Shown here: piece after piece, positions 8,286-16,710 of the stretch
How the letters are laid out: the number at the start of each line of letters is the position of its first letter
Numbering within the stretch: the stretch's first letter is position 1
DNA from: Christiangramia portivictoriae DSM 23547
GTDB lineage: Bacteria; Bacteroidota; Bacteroidia; Flavobacteriales; Flavobacteriaceae
Length of the DNA stretch: 64,000 bases
Reading direction: 5' to 3'
Assembly: GCF_000423045.1 (NCBI RefSeq)
Contig: NZ_KE383971.1
Location: forward strand, 444,092-508,091
Position numbers and translations under genes: made by a program
Notes under the pieces: model-generated
What the model was told of the DNA's origin: nothing
What the model saw: only the letters and a program-made list of their open reading frames with translations
The model's database searches: none

Positions 8286-11042
8286 TTATTCTCTAATTAG
8301 TGAGAAATGTCCTTTAAACGTTTTGCCATTCTCAAGCTTTACTTCAAACCAGTAATCATCGGCTGGCATAGGTTTACCATTAAATTCGCCATCCCAGCCT
8401 TTGGATTCTTTCGGAATTACTGACAGGATTTTACCATAGCGGTCGAAAATGACCATTTTCTCAAACCTGAATCCAGGTTCAGAAATGTCGTATGGTTTCC
8501 ACAGATCGTTGGAACCATCGTTATTTGGAGTGAAAAAAGGCGGGTGACCATATAAATACACCAGCATTTCACCTGTGGCGCAACCCCTGCTGTTCCTTAC
8601 ATAAACAGTGTGCTGGCCACCGGGTACACTTCGAAAAACCGGGTTGGATTGGTAAGGACCGTTGATATCGTCAAGAGCATAGACTGTATTCTCAACTTCT
8701 GAATTTGTGTATATGGTTAGATCATTCTCGTTACCATTATTAACAATCCCAATTTCAGAAATTTGAGGAGCTTCATATTTTTCAATATTGAAATCGATAG
8801 ATCTGCGACAGCCGGATTCCCTCAATGTAAGCTGCAGAGAATAGATGCCAGCATCATTCACTTCGATAGTTTTGCCGGTTTCTCCTGTGCTCCATAAATA
8901 AGTAAATGCATCGGGATTCGCAAGGTCCAGATCCTCACCGAGCGTCAATGGAAAATCTGCTGCACAGCCATCCAGTCGTAAGAGCGATTGAACTGCCGGG
9001 AAGCTGATCATTTCCAGTTCAATACTTCCAAACCCATAGCAAATATTGTCTGCATCTGCACGAATGTAGAGAGTTTTTGGAGTAGTAATATACTCAGCCG
9101 GCAGGGCATTGGATCCCAGAATCGCATCATCTTCGGAAGCATGAAAGCTCAAGTGAACATTAGCACTTAATCCTAGATCTATTCTGGCGTTTGCCGCAAT
9201 AGTGGCGAGGTCATATGCAGCGGTTCCATCTCCAAGGTCACAACCGTTTGCTGAGTCGAGGGTCAGATCGACGCTTTCGGTTGTTTGTAGTCTAAAGCTT
9301 CCAATGTCGTAACAATCACTTCCGAAGCCACTTATCTTTACAAAGATCTGCTCGTTTGGAATAGTGTTTCGGTAGATGTCATCAAGGGTGAGTTCGTTAT
9401 TCACATCAGAAATGGCATCTGCCTCACTTCCGTAGAAATAAAGCTGAATCCCCGATTGACCCTCTGATAACTCTTCTTTGGCAAGCTGAAGATTAAAAGT
9501 CGCAATTCCGTCGGTTGGATCTGAATCCTGAACATCACACTGTTTAAGAACAAATCCTGAAGGCACTTCGGGAATTTCAAAGATGGTCACCTCTTCGCAA
9601 ACCGGGTCTTGAGGAATCCCATTAATAATCCCAGTAAGGCTTACTGTATAGGTTCCGGCAGCATTGTAGGTATGAGATGGCGAAGCTGCCGTTGAGGTGG
9701 CTCCGTCACCAAATTCCCATAGAAACGAATCGTATTTTGCAGCATCCTCAGCGGTAAACTCTGTAACCTGTCCCAGGCAACTATTTTCATATTCAAAATT
9801 GCTGTTGAAAAGTGACTGTACGAAGGGTGGCAGCCCAAGCCTCACCACTTTCGGAGAAATATCCAGGCTGTTATGCCGGTAATCCACATCTGCAGCATTT
9901 TCTTCAGGATTATGGATTACAGACAACAGGTTCCACCTCACAAAGCCACCATCGGTAGAATAGCCAGCACGATATATTTTGCCATTAGGAGCCAGTTGTA
10001 ATGCTCCTGCTACATTTCTGGAGGAATTGATCAATGTGGCTGAACCAGCAATATCGGTAGCTTCAAGATCGAATTGATACAGTTCGCCGTTTTGAAGGAC
10101 GTCTTCTGTATTATAATTATTTGAGGTCGCGTAAAGTTTGGAGGATTCCGGCGAAAATTCAACCCCGTAGGGATAGGCATTGGCAAGAAGCAGTTTTTCA
10201 TTGCTCACGCGCCCGTTAAGATCATTAAAGTCATAAAGGAAGACCTTGCCCGTTTTTTTGGCGCCTCCGGAACGTGGACTCCCTATGCTGGTTCCACTAT
10301 AGGCCGCAGCCATAAATTTTCCATCTGGTGAGATCTTCAGATATCCAGGTGCAGTAACATTAAGATCCTGTTCGTTGATCCTGGGAGGAAAATTGTTATT
10401 GATCGTGGAAACAACCGGGCTCGTGTTCACGCCTGCAGCACTTACTCTAAAGGAATAGAACTTGTTGGTAAATTGTGTAACCACCCAGTACGATACACAA
10501 TCTCCTGCGATCACCGCGGAAATCTTTTCAGAACTTTTAAATTCCTTTTCCAGGGGATCTGAAGGGTCATAAGTTACCAGATGAGTGTTTTTCGTGCTTA
10601 AAACAATACCGCCATCACCATTGTCCATGCTCATGTCCACTTCTGAAAAATGAACACCTTCTATAGGGTCATTGGTCACCCTGAAATAATCTGGTTTATC
10701 TACAGTGAAAATATAGTAAAAGCCGGGGTTGGCAGGTTTAGGTATAATGATCGCCGATTGCGTGCTGGAAACATTTCCTTTTAAATCATTTCCATTAAGC
10801 ATGACCTCATGATTGCGGTTGTAAACCGTCGAACCATCAGTATAAAAAAGCAGATTTCCATTCCTGTCTGAAATGCTTGCGGAACCTTCGACCGTGTTCA
10901 GGACTCCGTTCGTAAGAGGGACGGCCTCACCCGAAGTAAACGATAATCCGGCTCCCACACCAAAATACCAGTTTGCTGCTTCCTGCTGGCTGTAAATGAA
11001 AGTAGGTAGCAGAAATAGAGCAAGGATCACTTTCAATTTCAT
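8286..11042 (-). CDS. T9SS type B cargo protein with PKD domain
   Basis: A 918-residue secreted protein. Signal peptide KLKVILALFLLPTFIYSQ; residues 20-400 look like a WD40-type propeller (repeated DGK/NGK and YxF blades, such as ISPDGKFMAAAYSG and LAPNGKIYRAGYS); a PKD domain near 420-490 with FLWEFGDGATST and SHTYNAAGTYTVSLTG; then several cysteine-bearing modules of about 90 residues; and a type B C-terminal domain (FFTPNNDGSNDLW, GWDGEFNGKPMPADDYW). Its tail and the tail of the next gene are near copies. It lies 25 bases downstream of the ABC permease gene, so read-through from that transporter operon is possible. Probable surface adhesin or matrix-binding protein; ligand unknown. Confidence 0.85.
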   Translation of the reverse strand: MKLKVILALFLLPTFIYSQQEAANWYFGVGAGLSFTSGEAVPLTNGVLNTVEGSASISDRNGNLLFYTDGSTVYNRNHEVMLNGNDLKGNVSSTQSAIIIPKPANPGFYYIFTVDKPDYFRVTNDPIEGVHFSEVDMSMDNGDGGIVLSTKNTHLVTYDPSDPLEKEFKSSEKISAVIAGDCVSYWVVTQFTNKFYSFRVSAAGVNTSPVVSTINNNFPPRINEQDLNVTAPGYLKISPDGKFMAAAYSGTSIGSPRSGGAKKTGKVFLYDFNDLNGRVSNEKLLLANAYPYGVEFSPESSKLYATSNNYNTEDVLQNGELYQFDLEATDIAGSATLINSSRNVAGALQLAPNGKIYRAGYSTDGGFVRWNLLSVIHNPEENAADVDYRHNSLDISPKVVRLGLPPFVQSLFNSNFEYENSCLGQVTEFTAEDAAKYDSFLWEFGDGATSTAASPSHTYNAAGTYTVSLTGIINGIPQDPVCEEVTIFEIPEVPSGFVLKQCDVQDSDPTDGIATFNLQLAKEELSEGQSGIQLYFYGSEADAISDVNNELTLDDIYRNTIPNEQIFVKISGFGSDCYDIGSFRLQTTESVDLTLDSANGCDLGDGTAAYDLATIAANARIDLGLSANVHLSFHASEDDAILGSNALPAEYITTPKTLYIRADADNICYGFGSIELEMISFPAVQSLLRLDGCAADFPLTLGEDLDLANPDAFTYLWSTGETGKTIEVNDAGIYSLQLTLRESGCRRSIDFNIEKYEAPQISEIGIVNNGNENDLTIYTNSEVENTVYALDDINGPYQSNPVFRSVPGGQHTVYVRNSRGCATGEMLVYLYGHPPFFTPNNDGSNDLWKPYDISEPGFRFEKMVIFDRYGKILSVIPKESKGWDGEFNGKPMPADDYWFEVKLENGKTFKGHFSLIRE

Positions 11043-11067
11043 ACTAACGTAAAGCTATAAAATAAGT

Positions 11068-11904
11068 CTATAAATCACGTTTTTTAAGTAGAAATAATGA
11101 GAGATAAACGAAAATGAAAACCCATGCGATCACAATCAGCAACTGGTACCAGTGAATACCATAATCCTTGTCCAGTTCTCCGCCAATCTGGTTGGCTGCA
11201 GCCTGTACCGCGTTTAACCTTGAAAATGGTTCTACCACAAGATTACTCATTGCTTCCAGAGGAAAGAACTGCATGATGTTCGTCGCAATATCGGTTCCCT
11301 TAAAAACCTTAAAGTTCAGTACTCCATACAATATACTTTCAAAAATTGCCCATACCACCAGGAATCCCAGTGCAAATGCAGATCGTTTAATGAGAATTCC
11401 AAGAAACATACAAAAGGCAAAAAAACCGGTAAGTTTAATAAAGTACGCCAGAATATATTCCAGGTCTGAAAAAACAATGGAGATTTCAGTAAAATCTGAA
11501 AACGAATAACCAAGAATGAGCGTGACAATAAACAGGAAGATCGTGGAAATTCCGGAAAACACCAGCACGGTTAGGAACTTGGAAAGAATGAATTCTTTTT
11601 TACTCAAGCCATCGATAAGATTCTGTTTGATCGTGCGATTACTGTATTCGTTAGACATCATGGAAACAATAACGATCGCCAGAAAGATCTTCAGCAATGC
11701 GGCTATATAAGAATTAAAGTGCCAGATGTATGGAAAGTTGAATATTCCCTGGTCTGCAACCCTAAACTGTATCTGGCCTATATTAAATTCAATGGAAGCG
11801 ATAAGGGCGATGAAGGTGATGAGGATAAAATAGGTGATAATAAGGATCCTTGCAGACCTGCTGTACCGTAATTTGTTGTATTCTATTTCGAGTAAACGTA
11901 ACAT
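11068..11904 (-). CDS. ABC-2 type transporter permease
   Basis: A 278-residue inner-membrane subunit with about six hydrophobic segments (near residues 18-40, 65-85, 108-135, 147-170, 175-195 and 250-272). The stretch MSNEYSNRTIKQNLIDGLSKKEF between segments 2 and 3 is the coupling region typical of ABC-2 permeases. Its ATG overlaps the stop of the ATPase gene by one base (TAATG), so the two are translationally coupled subunits of one exporter. The closest general type is the BcrAB/NatAB-like efflux group; the substrate cannot be inferred. Confidence 0.85.
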   Translation of the reverse strand: MLRLLEIEYNKLRYSRSARILIITYFILITFIALIASIEFNIGQIQFRVADQGIFNFPYIWHFNSYIAALLKIFLAIVIVSMMSNEYSNRTIKQNLIDGLSKKEFILSKFLTVLVFSGISTIFLFIVTLILGYSFSDFTEISIVFSDLEYILAYFIKLTGFFAFCMFLGILIKRSAFALGFLVVWAIFESILYGVLNFKVFKGTDIATNIMQFFPLEAMSNLVVEPFSRLNAVQAAANQIGGELDKDYGIHWYQLLIVIAWVFIFVYLSLFLLKKRDL

Positions 11905-12809
11905 TATGCTTCGGCGGTTTGATTGGTTAATTGAAGGAATTGTTCTTCCAGGCTTTCTTTGCGTTTGATAAGGAAGGATAAGGATAAACCATGTTCAAAT
12001 AAGTATCGGTTAATATCTTCGGCTTCCATTGGCTCTTCCAGAAACGCTGTCAACATCCCTTCTTTATCGGTTATTTTGCCAATCTTAGGATGTTTTTCCA
12101 GCAATTCCTGAAGTCTGTTCATGTTGATGGCTTTCAGTTCAAAGAAACCATGGCTGCTTACGATCTCATCCACGGGGCCGCTATATAATTTCACTCCTTT
12201 TCGGATAATCACCACATGGGAACAGACCTTTTCTACCTCGTCCAGCAAGTGAGAAGCCAGTAAAATCGTGGTTCCGCCAGAGGCGATCTTTCTAATGATC
12301 TCTCTTATCTGGTGAATTCCCTGAGGATCAAGTCCGTTGGTAGGTTCGTCCAATATTAAAATCTCAGGATCGTTAAGAAGAGCCGAAGCGATCGCCAGAC
12401 GTTGTTTCATTCCCAGAGAGAAAGTTTTGAATTTACTGTCTTTTCTATCCAGTAGACCAACTATCTCCAGTTTTTCCTCGACCTTAGCCTTGTTAGTGCC
12501 TTTGATCTTACAAACCAGCGCCAGGTTCTGTGCCGCCGTCATGTATGGGTAAAAATTTGGATGTTCGATGATGGCTCCTACCTTCTTTAAGGCATCATGG
12601 GTAGAAGTGTTGCCATCGAACCAGCGAAATTCGCCAGAGGTTTTGTTCACAACATTCAGGACCATGCCTAAAGTCGTGGATTTACCACTCCCATTGGGGC
12701 CAAGAATACCGTAAACATTCCCTTTTTCAATGCTGAAACTCAAGTTGTTTACGGCGGTCATGCCACCAAACTTTTTAGTGAGATTATTTAATGTAAGTAT
12801 TGTTTCCAA
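11904..12809 (-). CDS. ABC transporter ATP-binding subunit
   Basis: A 301-residue ATPase partner of the downstream ABC-2 permease. Walker A GPNGSGKSTT near residue 39, signature SLGMKQRLAIA near 130, Walker B ILILDEPTNGLDP near 150, and the switch histidine in LASHLLDE near 185. The C-terminal 80 residues form the extra domain seen in drug, bacitracin and sodium exporters of this type. The start is taken as TTG at 12809 because the conserved core begins at once (ILTLNNLTKKFGG) and no ATG lies just upstream in frame. It is divergent from the unknown gene at 12.9 kb. Confidence 0.88.
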   Translation of the reverse strand: METILTLNNLTKKFGGMTAVNNLSFSIEKGNVYGILGPNGSGKSTTLGMVLNVVNKTSGEFRWFDGNTSTHDALKKVGAIIEHPNFYPYMTAAQNLALVCKIKGTNKAKVEEKLEIVGLLDRKDSKFKTFSLGMKQRLAIASALLNDPEILILDEPTNGLDPQGIHQIREIIRKIASGGTTILLASHLLDEVEKVCSHVVIIRKGVKLYSGPVDEIVSSHGFFELKAINMNRLQELLEKHPKIGKITDKEGMLTAFLEEPMEAEDINRYLFEHGLSLSFLIKRKESLEEQFLQLTNQTAEA

Positions 12810-12877
12810 GATTGATGAATTGTTTGATATGTGTTGACGAAGTTAGACTTTTGTTACAAATTTTGGCAGATTAAGCT

Positions 12878-12885
12878 TATTTTTG
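12878..12885 (+). promoter_or_regulatory. -7 box of the kinase-like gene
   Basis: TATTTTTG, a perfect TAnnTTTG box, with a TTG about 24 bases upstream. Transcription would begin near 12890, downstream of the in-frame TTG at 12883, so the box argues that the protein starts at the ATG at 12904. Confidence 0.5.
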
Positions 12886-12903
12886 AGCAAAACGAGGGAT
12901 TTT

Positions 12904-13968
12904 ATGGAAGAAAAACTGATGTCACAAAAGAAGCCGGCGTTCCCCGTGAACGATCGCTTTAACCGATATCTTCAGAAATACAATCGCAATACCAAAATTC
13001 CAGTTTTTTATGATGACCTCCTTAGATTTTCAGGCTCGGTGGTCGTCTATGATCAACATGATGAAGATACATTCTGGGTGCGTTGTTATTATCCTGAATT
13101 TGAGCGTGTAGAAATAGACAATAGCCTTAAAAAGGTCTATACCATTCTACACTCAGATGGGAGCGACGATTCTCTGAATTATCTTAATGTGGATGCGATC
13201 GATTATTGCACCTTCGGAAATTCGAAACCTTTCAGGATAAAAGTGCGAAATATCCTGAATGACAGTTTCACGTATTTCTACGTTAAGAAAGCCGATGCTT
13301 CCAGGCTCTATGGTCTGGAATTCGAACATCTTCTTTCTCCGCACAGGATCAATTTTCTGGTTTATAAGGATACTTTAATTGAAGAGCATATAGCGGGAAT
13401 ACCAGGAGACGTTTTTATTGAAGATCATTTGCCAAAATGCGATCTCCGGGCACAAACCCAGATCGCGAAGCAATTCGTGAAATTTAATGAACGCTGTACG
13501 GTTCGCCTTTTAGGTGATATGAGATCTTATAATTACGTGGTCATTCCAACGCATGATTTTGACCATGTGGAATACCAGATTCGTGCGATAGATTTTGACC
13601 AGCAGTGTTTTGAAGGGAATTTAAAAGTGTATCGTCCCCAGTTTTTTAAAGAGAACTTCTTGATGGTGCAGCTGGTTTCAGATAAACTGGAAAACTCGTC
13701 CATTGAGCAATACAGGAAGGAGGAACGTTCTTTGCTGGCCAAGCGAATGATCAATACCCAAAGCAGGTACAAAGAGCTTATTCGATGCATGATCAACGAC
13801 CATGTTTCTACCAAAGACAATGTGAAGCAACTTAGGAATGAGTTATATAGCTTCTCAAAAGATATGAAATTCAAACGCGCCAGTACCATGGGGCAGATCC
13901 TGAGGACTGCGCTGGATTTCGTCAAGAGAAATTATGAAAATGTCAATACGCAGCGAATGCTGGATTAA
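12904..13968 (+). CDS. Uncharacterised protein with kinase-like motif set
   Basis: 354 residues, no signal peptide or membrane segment; I do not recognise the family. From about residue 120 the order of motifs resembles a kinase fold: a beta3-like YFYVKKA (lysines about 128-129), a following LEFEH (possible helix-C glutamate), a hinge-like LVYKDTLIEEHIAG, a catalytic-loop-like GDMRSYN (D205, N210) and IDFDQ (D230) about 20 residues later. D-x4-N followed by D-F-x is the pattern of aminoglycoside phosphotransferase and LPS-kinase relatives. There is no glycine-rich loop. The C-terminal 90 residues are helical and basic. The start at 12904 is chosen from a GAGGGA stretch just before it and from the promoter position; TTG at 12883 is the alternative. 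It is monocistronic with its own terminator. The kinase reading is inference. Confidence 0.6.
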   Translation: MEEKLMSQKKPAFPVNDRFNRYLQKYNRNTKIPVFYDDLLRFSGSVVVYDQHDEDTFWVRCYYPEFERVEIDNSLKKVYTILHSDGSDDSLNYLNVDAIDYCTFGNSKPFRIKVRNILNDSFTYFYVKKADASRLYGLEFEHLLSPHRINFLVYKDTLIEEHIAGIPGDVFIEDHLPKCDLRAQTQIAKQFVKFNERCTVRLLGDMRSYNYVVIPTHDFDHVEYQIRAIDFDQQCFEGNLKVYRPQFFKENFLMVQLVSDKLENSSIEQYRKEERSLLAKRMINTQSRYKELIRCMINDHVSTKDNVKQLRNELYSFSKDMKFKRASTMGQILRTALDFVKRNYENVNTQRMLD

Positions 13969-14003
13969 AAAAAAAGCGGTGAATCATTCACCGCATTTTT
14001 TTT
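13967..14003. terminator. Bidirectional terminator
   Basis: Stem GCGGTGAA / TTCACCGC with a TCA loop, flanked by a 9-base A-run and a 9-base T-run. It lies between the kinase-like gene and the convergent NdpA-type gene. Confidence 0.9.
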
Positions 14004-14010
14004 TATTATA

Positions 14011-15069
14011 CTATTTCTTTTCCTCCTTGTTGAAGTAAACTAGATAATAATACATCTGCTTATCTTCATCCCACCCTTTTTCCACGAATTTTTCAGCAGA
14101 TTCGGCGCTTACAAAATCCATTTTGATCTGGATATTAGTGTCTAGGGTAATTACATTTTTGATCTTCTTTCGCGCATCGGTCACTGCTTTGTTCGCGATT
14201 GGAAAGTTGGTAAGATCCTCAACTTTGTATTTTGGAGCTTTTTCAGTTTTATAATTCTGGAATTCAGGAATCAGATCTGGATTGTCGATGACAGAATTTA
14301 TATAATTCGACTCTTCAAAATCATCATTCTTGGCAAAATAATCCATGCTTCTGTTCATGAACATGACTTCCTGTTTTTTGTCTTCCGCAGGCAACACTAC
14401 ATCCTTGGCGAAATTCTTCGCGAAGTTGAGGTAGTTTTTGGTGAAGTAATTCTCATCTGCCAGCACATCAACTCCCAGGAAATTCTCCAGCCAGTATTTG
14501 GTATCATAGCGATTGGAATCTATTGAAAGTATCTTGTATCCTTCTGCCTGGTTGCTATTGAAGATGATCGCACCTTTATCAAGTTTCTGTAAATTTACTC
14601 CCTGCTGCACTACCATTTCGAGATTGCTCTGGCTTTGTTCAAACTGCAGGAAATCATGTTTTAACTCAGATTTGAAAATACCAATTGCGGGAACTTTAAT
14701 ATTGTCCAGTTGCATTCCTTCAAAATATACCACGTACACTTCACCGCTTTTAATATGCGGATGCGTAGATTGCTCATAAAGCAAAGTCGCTATCTTCTTG
14801 GAATATTCGTGCGTATTATAAGGATCGTCAAAAATCTTGTTTGACAGATTGTAAAGTTCATTGAACTCCACATCGGTCTCATGATGAAAGCGATAATATG
14901 ATTCTTCTTTTTCGCGGAATGGTTTCAGGAAATATTCCTTGATAAGAGGTTTGATCTCATCATCAAGTTTAAAGGTAGAAGCAGACAAAAAGATGTTCTC
15001 TCCGCGATTCTTATTTCCAACCCTGTGAATAGATAGCGATTCTATCTGCGCATTAAAAAGATTGATCAT
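14011..15069 (-). CDS. Nucleoid-associated protein, NdpA/YejK family
   Basis: A 352-residue cytosolic protein of the 37-kDa nucleoid-associated family. The N-terminus INLFNAQIESLSIHRVGNK and the later VYVVYFEGMQLDN and AIGIFKSELKHDF are the conserved family segments, and the length fits (335 in E. coli YejK). The family binds the nucleoid; its exact role is unsettled. It follows the pRiA4b-like gene by about 50 bases on the same strand and is probably co-transcribed. It ends at the shared hairpin. ATG start at 15069, no Shine-Dalgarno. Confidence 0.8.
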   Translation of the reverse strand: MINLFNAQIESLSIHRVGNKNRGENIFLSASTFKLDDEIKPLIKEYFLKPFREKEESYYRFHHETDVEFNELYNLSNKIFDDPYNTHEYSKKIATLLYEQSTHPHIKSGEVYVVYFEGMQLDNIKVPAIGIFKSELKHDFLQFEQSQSNLEMVVQQGVNLQKLDKGAIIFNSNQAEGYKILSIDSNRYDTKYWLENFLGVDVLADENYFTKNYLNFAKNFAKDVVLPAEDKKQEVMFMNRSMDYFAKNDDFEESNYINSVIDNPDLIPEFQNYKTEKAPKYKVEDLTNFPIANKAVTDARKKIKNVITLDTNIQIKMDFVSAESAEKFVEKGWDEDKQMYYYLVYFNKEEKK

Positions 15070-15121
15070 ATAGTTCTGAAGTTATTGTAAATTAAAGGTT
15101 GATCTTATGAAGTAGAATTTC

Positions 15122-15640
15122 TTAATTCCAGTTCTCATCGAAATCAAAATCATCGTAGCCATCGGTTCCGTAGCCATCATCAAAGTCATCATGATCTGGA
15201 GAACCATCTTCATTTTCACCAGTAAACTCTTTTTCCGGAGCATCATCTGGGATCTGTCCATGAACATACATCAGGTTTGGATAGTCGGTGCCTTCCTCAG
15301 CTTCTGCGATCTGGGCCAGTTCCACGAAGAACGTCCACATCTTTAGAAAATCATATACATAGATCAATTTAGTTTCCTTTTCTGAAAGGACGCTATCCAG
15401 TGCAGTTTCGTTCATAAGTCGAATAGAGGTGTCGTTCCCACTCATATCGAACTGGTGAATCTCCTCGCCCTGATTCCATTTCTCATCACTTATAAAAAAG
15501 GAAGCCATCTCACTTCCGTCAAATCCAAAAGATTGTACGATAGTGTTATGCAGGTCTTCCAGGGTGCTATTATGCAACATTTCGATGTCTCTGAAGACAT
15601 CTTCCTGAGCATCTAATATTACACGAAATCTATATATCAT
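15122..15640 (-). CDS. pRiA4b ORF-3-like protein
   Basis: A 172-residue soluble protein. The N-terminal 130 residues match the pRiA4b ORF-3 family (YRFRVILDAQEDVFRDIEM, STLEDLHNTIVQSFGFDG, FFISDEKW, LIYVYDFLKMWTFFVEL). The C-terminal 40 residues are very acidic and rich in D, G and E, perhaps a disordered tail. The alternative family name refers to an IS1096 passenger gene, but nothing mobile is present here and the gene sits in core context between heme A synthase and the NdpA-type gene. Function unknown. A TAACTTTG box overlaps the end of the heme A synthase gene just upstream. Confidence 0.75.
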   Translation of the reverse strand: MIYRFRVILDAQEDVFRDIEMLHNSTLEDLHNTIVQSFGFDGSEMASFFISDEKWNQGEEIHQFDMSGNDTSIRLMNETALDSVLSEKETKLIYVYDFLKMWTFFVELAQIAEAEEGTDYPNLMYVHGQIPDDAPEKEFTGENEDGSPDHDDFDDGYGTDGYDDFDFDENWN

Positions 15641-15660
15641 ATCTCAAAAAAATTGGAGGG

Positions 15661-15668
15661 CAAAGTTA
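15661..15668 (-). promoter_or_regulatory. -7 box upstream of the pRiA4b-like gene
   Basis: On the reverse strand TAACTTTG, a perfect TAnnTTTG match, 20 bases before the ATG at 15640 and overlapping the last codon of the heme A synthase gene. No good TTG lies at the usual distance upstream. Confidence 0.4.
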
Positions 15669-16691
15669 CGTTTTTTTAATCTTTCCAGGCGCATAAATAG
15701 TCTCCATTAACAGGTAGAACTGAACCCCGAAAAGAATGGAGGCTATCACCAGATGCAGCGGCTGTGAAAGGAATGGAAAGTCAAAATTGTACATGGCGAC
15801 TCCGGTAGCGACTTCCAGTAAAATAAAGGCCATTACCCAGTTTACCCTGGACTGGAATAACTTATTCCTGTGGTTTTTCCACCATAGTAAAACGTTGATT
15901 AGTAGTACGAGGATAGAGAATGATCTGTGCACATAGAAAGTAAGATCTGGGTTTGCCAGCCATAATTCCTGCGCATTATAACCAAGATTTCTCACCTGTT
16001 CATCGACAAATTGTCGAACCTGAGTTCCTAAAACAACCTGAATAAGCGTTAGGATTACTGCGAAGATGAGCAGATTTTGAAAACTTTTGGATTTAAATTT
16101 ATTTGAGCTGTGTTCCCGACTGATGTAAAGCAGGTATAACAATACCGCGACGATCACCAGTGCCATGACCATATGAATAGTGATCTTGGCCGGAGCCAGT
16201 ACCGAATATACTACGGTAGCTCCAAGCCAGGCCTGAAATCCCATCATAAGAACACTTAGCCAGGATAAAATGGTGATCCTTTTACTTTTTCTGAATTTAC
16301 CTATAGATAAGAAGGCCATGATCAGGACAGCAAATCCTGCCAGGGCTCCCACAAGGCGATTGATATATTCAACCCAGGTATGAGTTGGATTAAAAATGGC
16401 ATAATCGTGCTTTTCATAATCTTCCCAGTCCTCTGCATTATAAGTTGCAGTAGAAGTGAAATCTGAAGCAGCGACCTTTAAAGTTTCGTCTACGATGATC
16501 ACCTGTCCTTCTTCGTAAGTTCTGTTTGGCTGGAATTTAATTTCTGAAACTTCAGTGGGAGGAATGTAGTATCCAAAGCATTTTGGCCAGTCAGGACATC
16601 CCATACCAGAGCCGGTCATTCTTACCACCGCTCCGGCAACGATTACGAGATACACCAGTATTAACGAGATTTTGACCCAATTTCGATACAT
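15666..16691 (-). CDS. ctaA: Heme A synthase (CtaA/COX15)
   Basis: An integral-membrane enzyme that oxidises the C8 methyl of heme O to the formyl of heme A for aa3-type cytochrome oxidase. 341 residues with about eight hydrophobic segments. Family motifs: VRMTGSGMGCPDWPKCFG after the first membrane span (cysteine pair), HTWVEYINRLVGAL with a heme-ligand histidine, and further in-membrane histidines in ITIHMVMAL, FYVHRSFSILV and QPLHLVIA. It is the last gene of the run glycosyltransferase-tsaC-cca-ctaA, 19 bases after cca. A heme O synthase gene is not in this window. Confidence 0.92.
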   Translation of the reverse strand: MYRNWVKISLILVYLVIVAGAVVRMTGSGMGCPDWPKCFGYYIPPTEVSEIKFQPNRTYEEGQVIIVDETLKVAASDFTSTATYNAEDWEDYEKHDYAIFNPTHTWVEYINRLVGALAGFAVLIMAFLSIGKFRKSKRITILSWLSVLMMGFQAWLGATVVYSVLAPAKITIHMVMALVIVAVLLYLLYISREHSSNKFKSKSFQNLLIFAVILTLIQVVLGTQVRQFVDEQVRNLGYNAQELWLANPDLTFYVHRSFSILVLLINVLLWWKNHRNKLFQSRVNWVMAFILLEVATGVAMYNFDFPFLSQPLHLVIASILFGVQFYLLMETIYAPGKIKKT

Positions 16692-16710
16692 AGCATTATT
16701 TGTTTAAAGC

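Noticed and set aside
12883-12903. TTG at 12883 as the start of the kinase-like protein
   Set aside because: It lies inside the predicted -7 box, upstream of the expected transcription start.
15122-15640. Transposon remnant suggested by the alternative family name (IS1096 passenger)
   Set aside because: No transposase, inverted repeats or target duplication nearby; the gene is in a core operon context.
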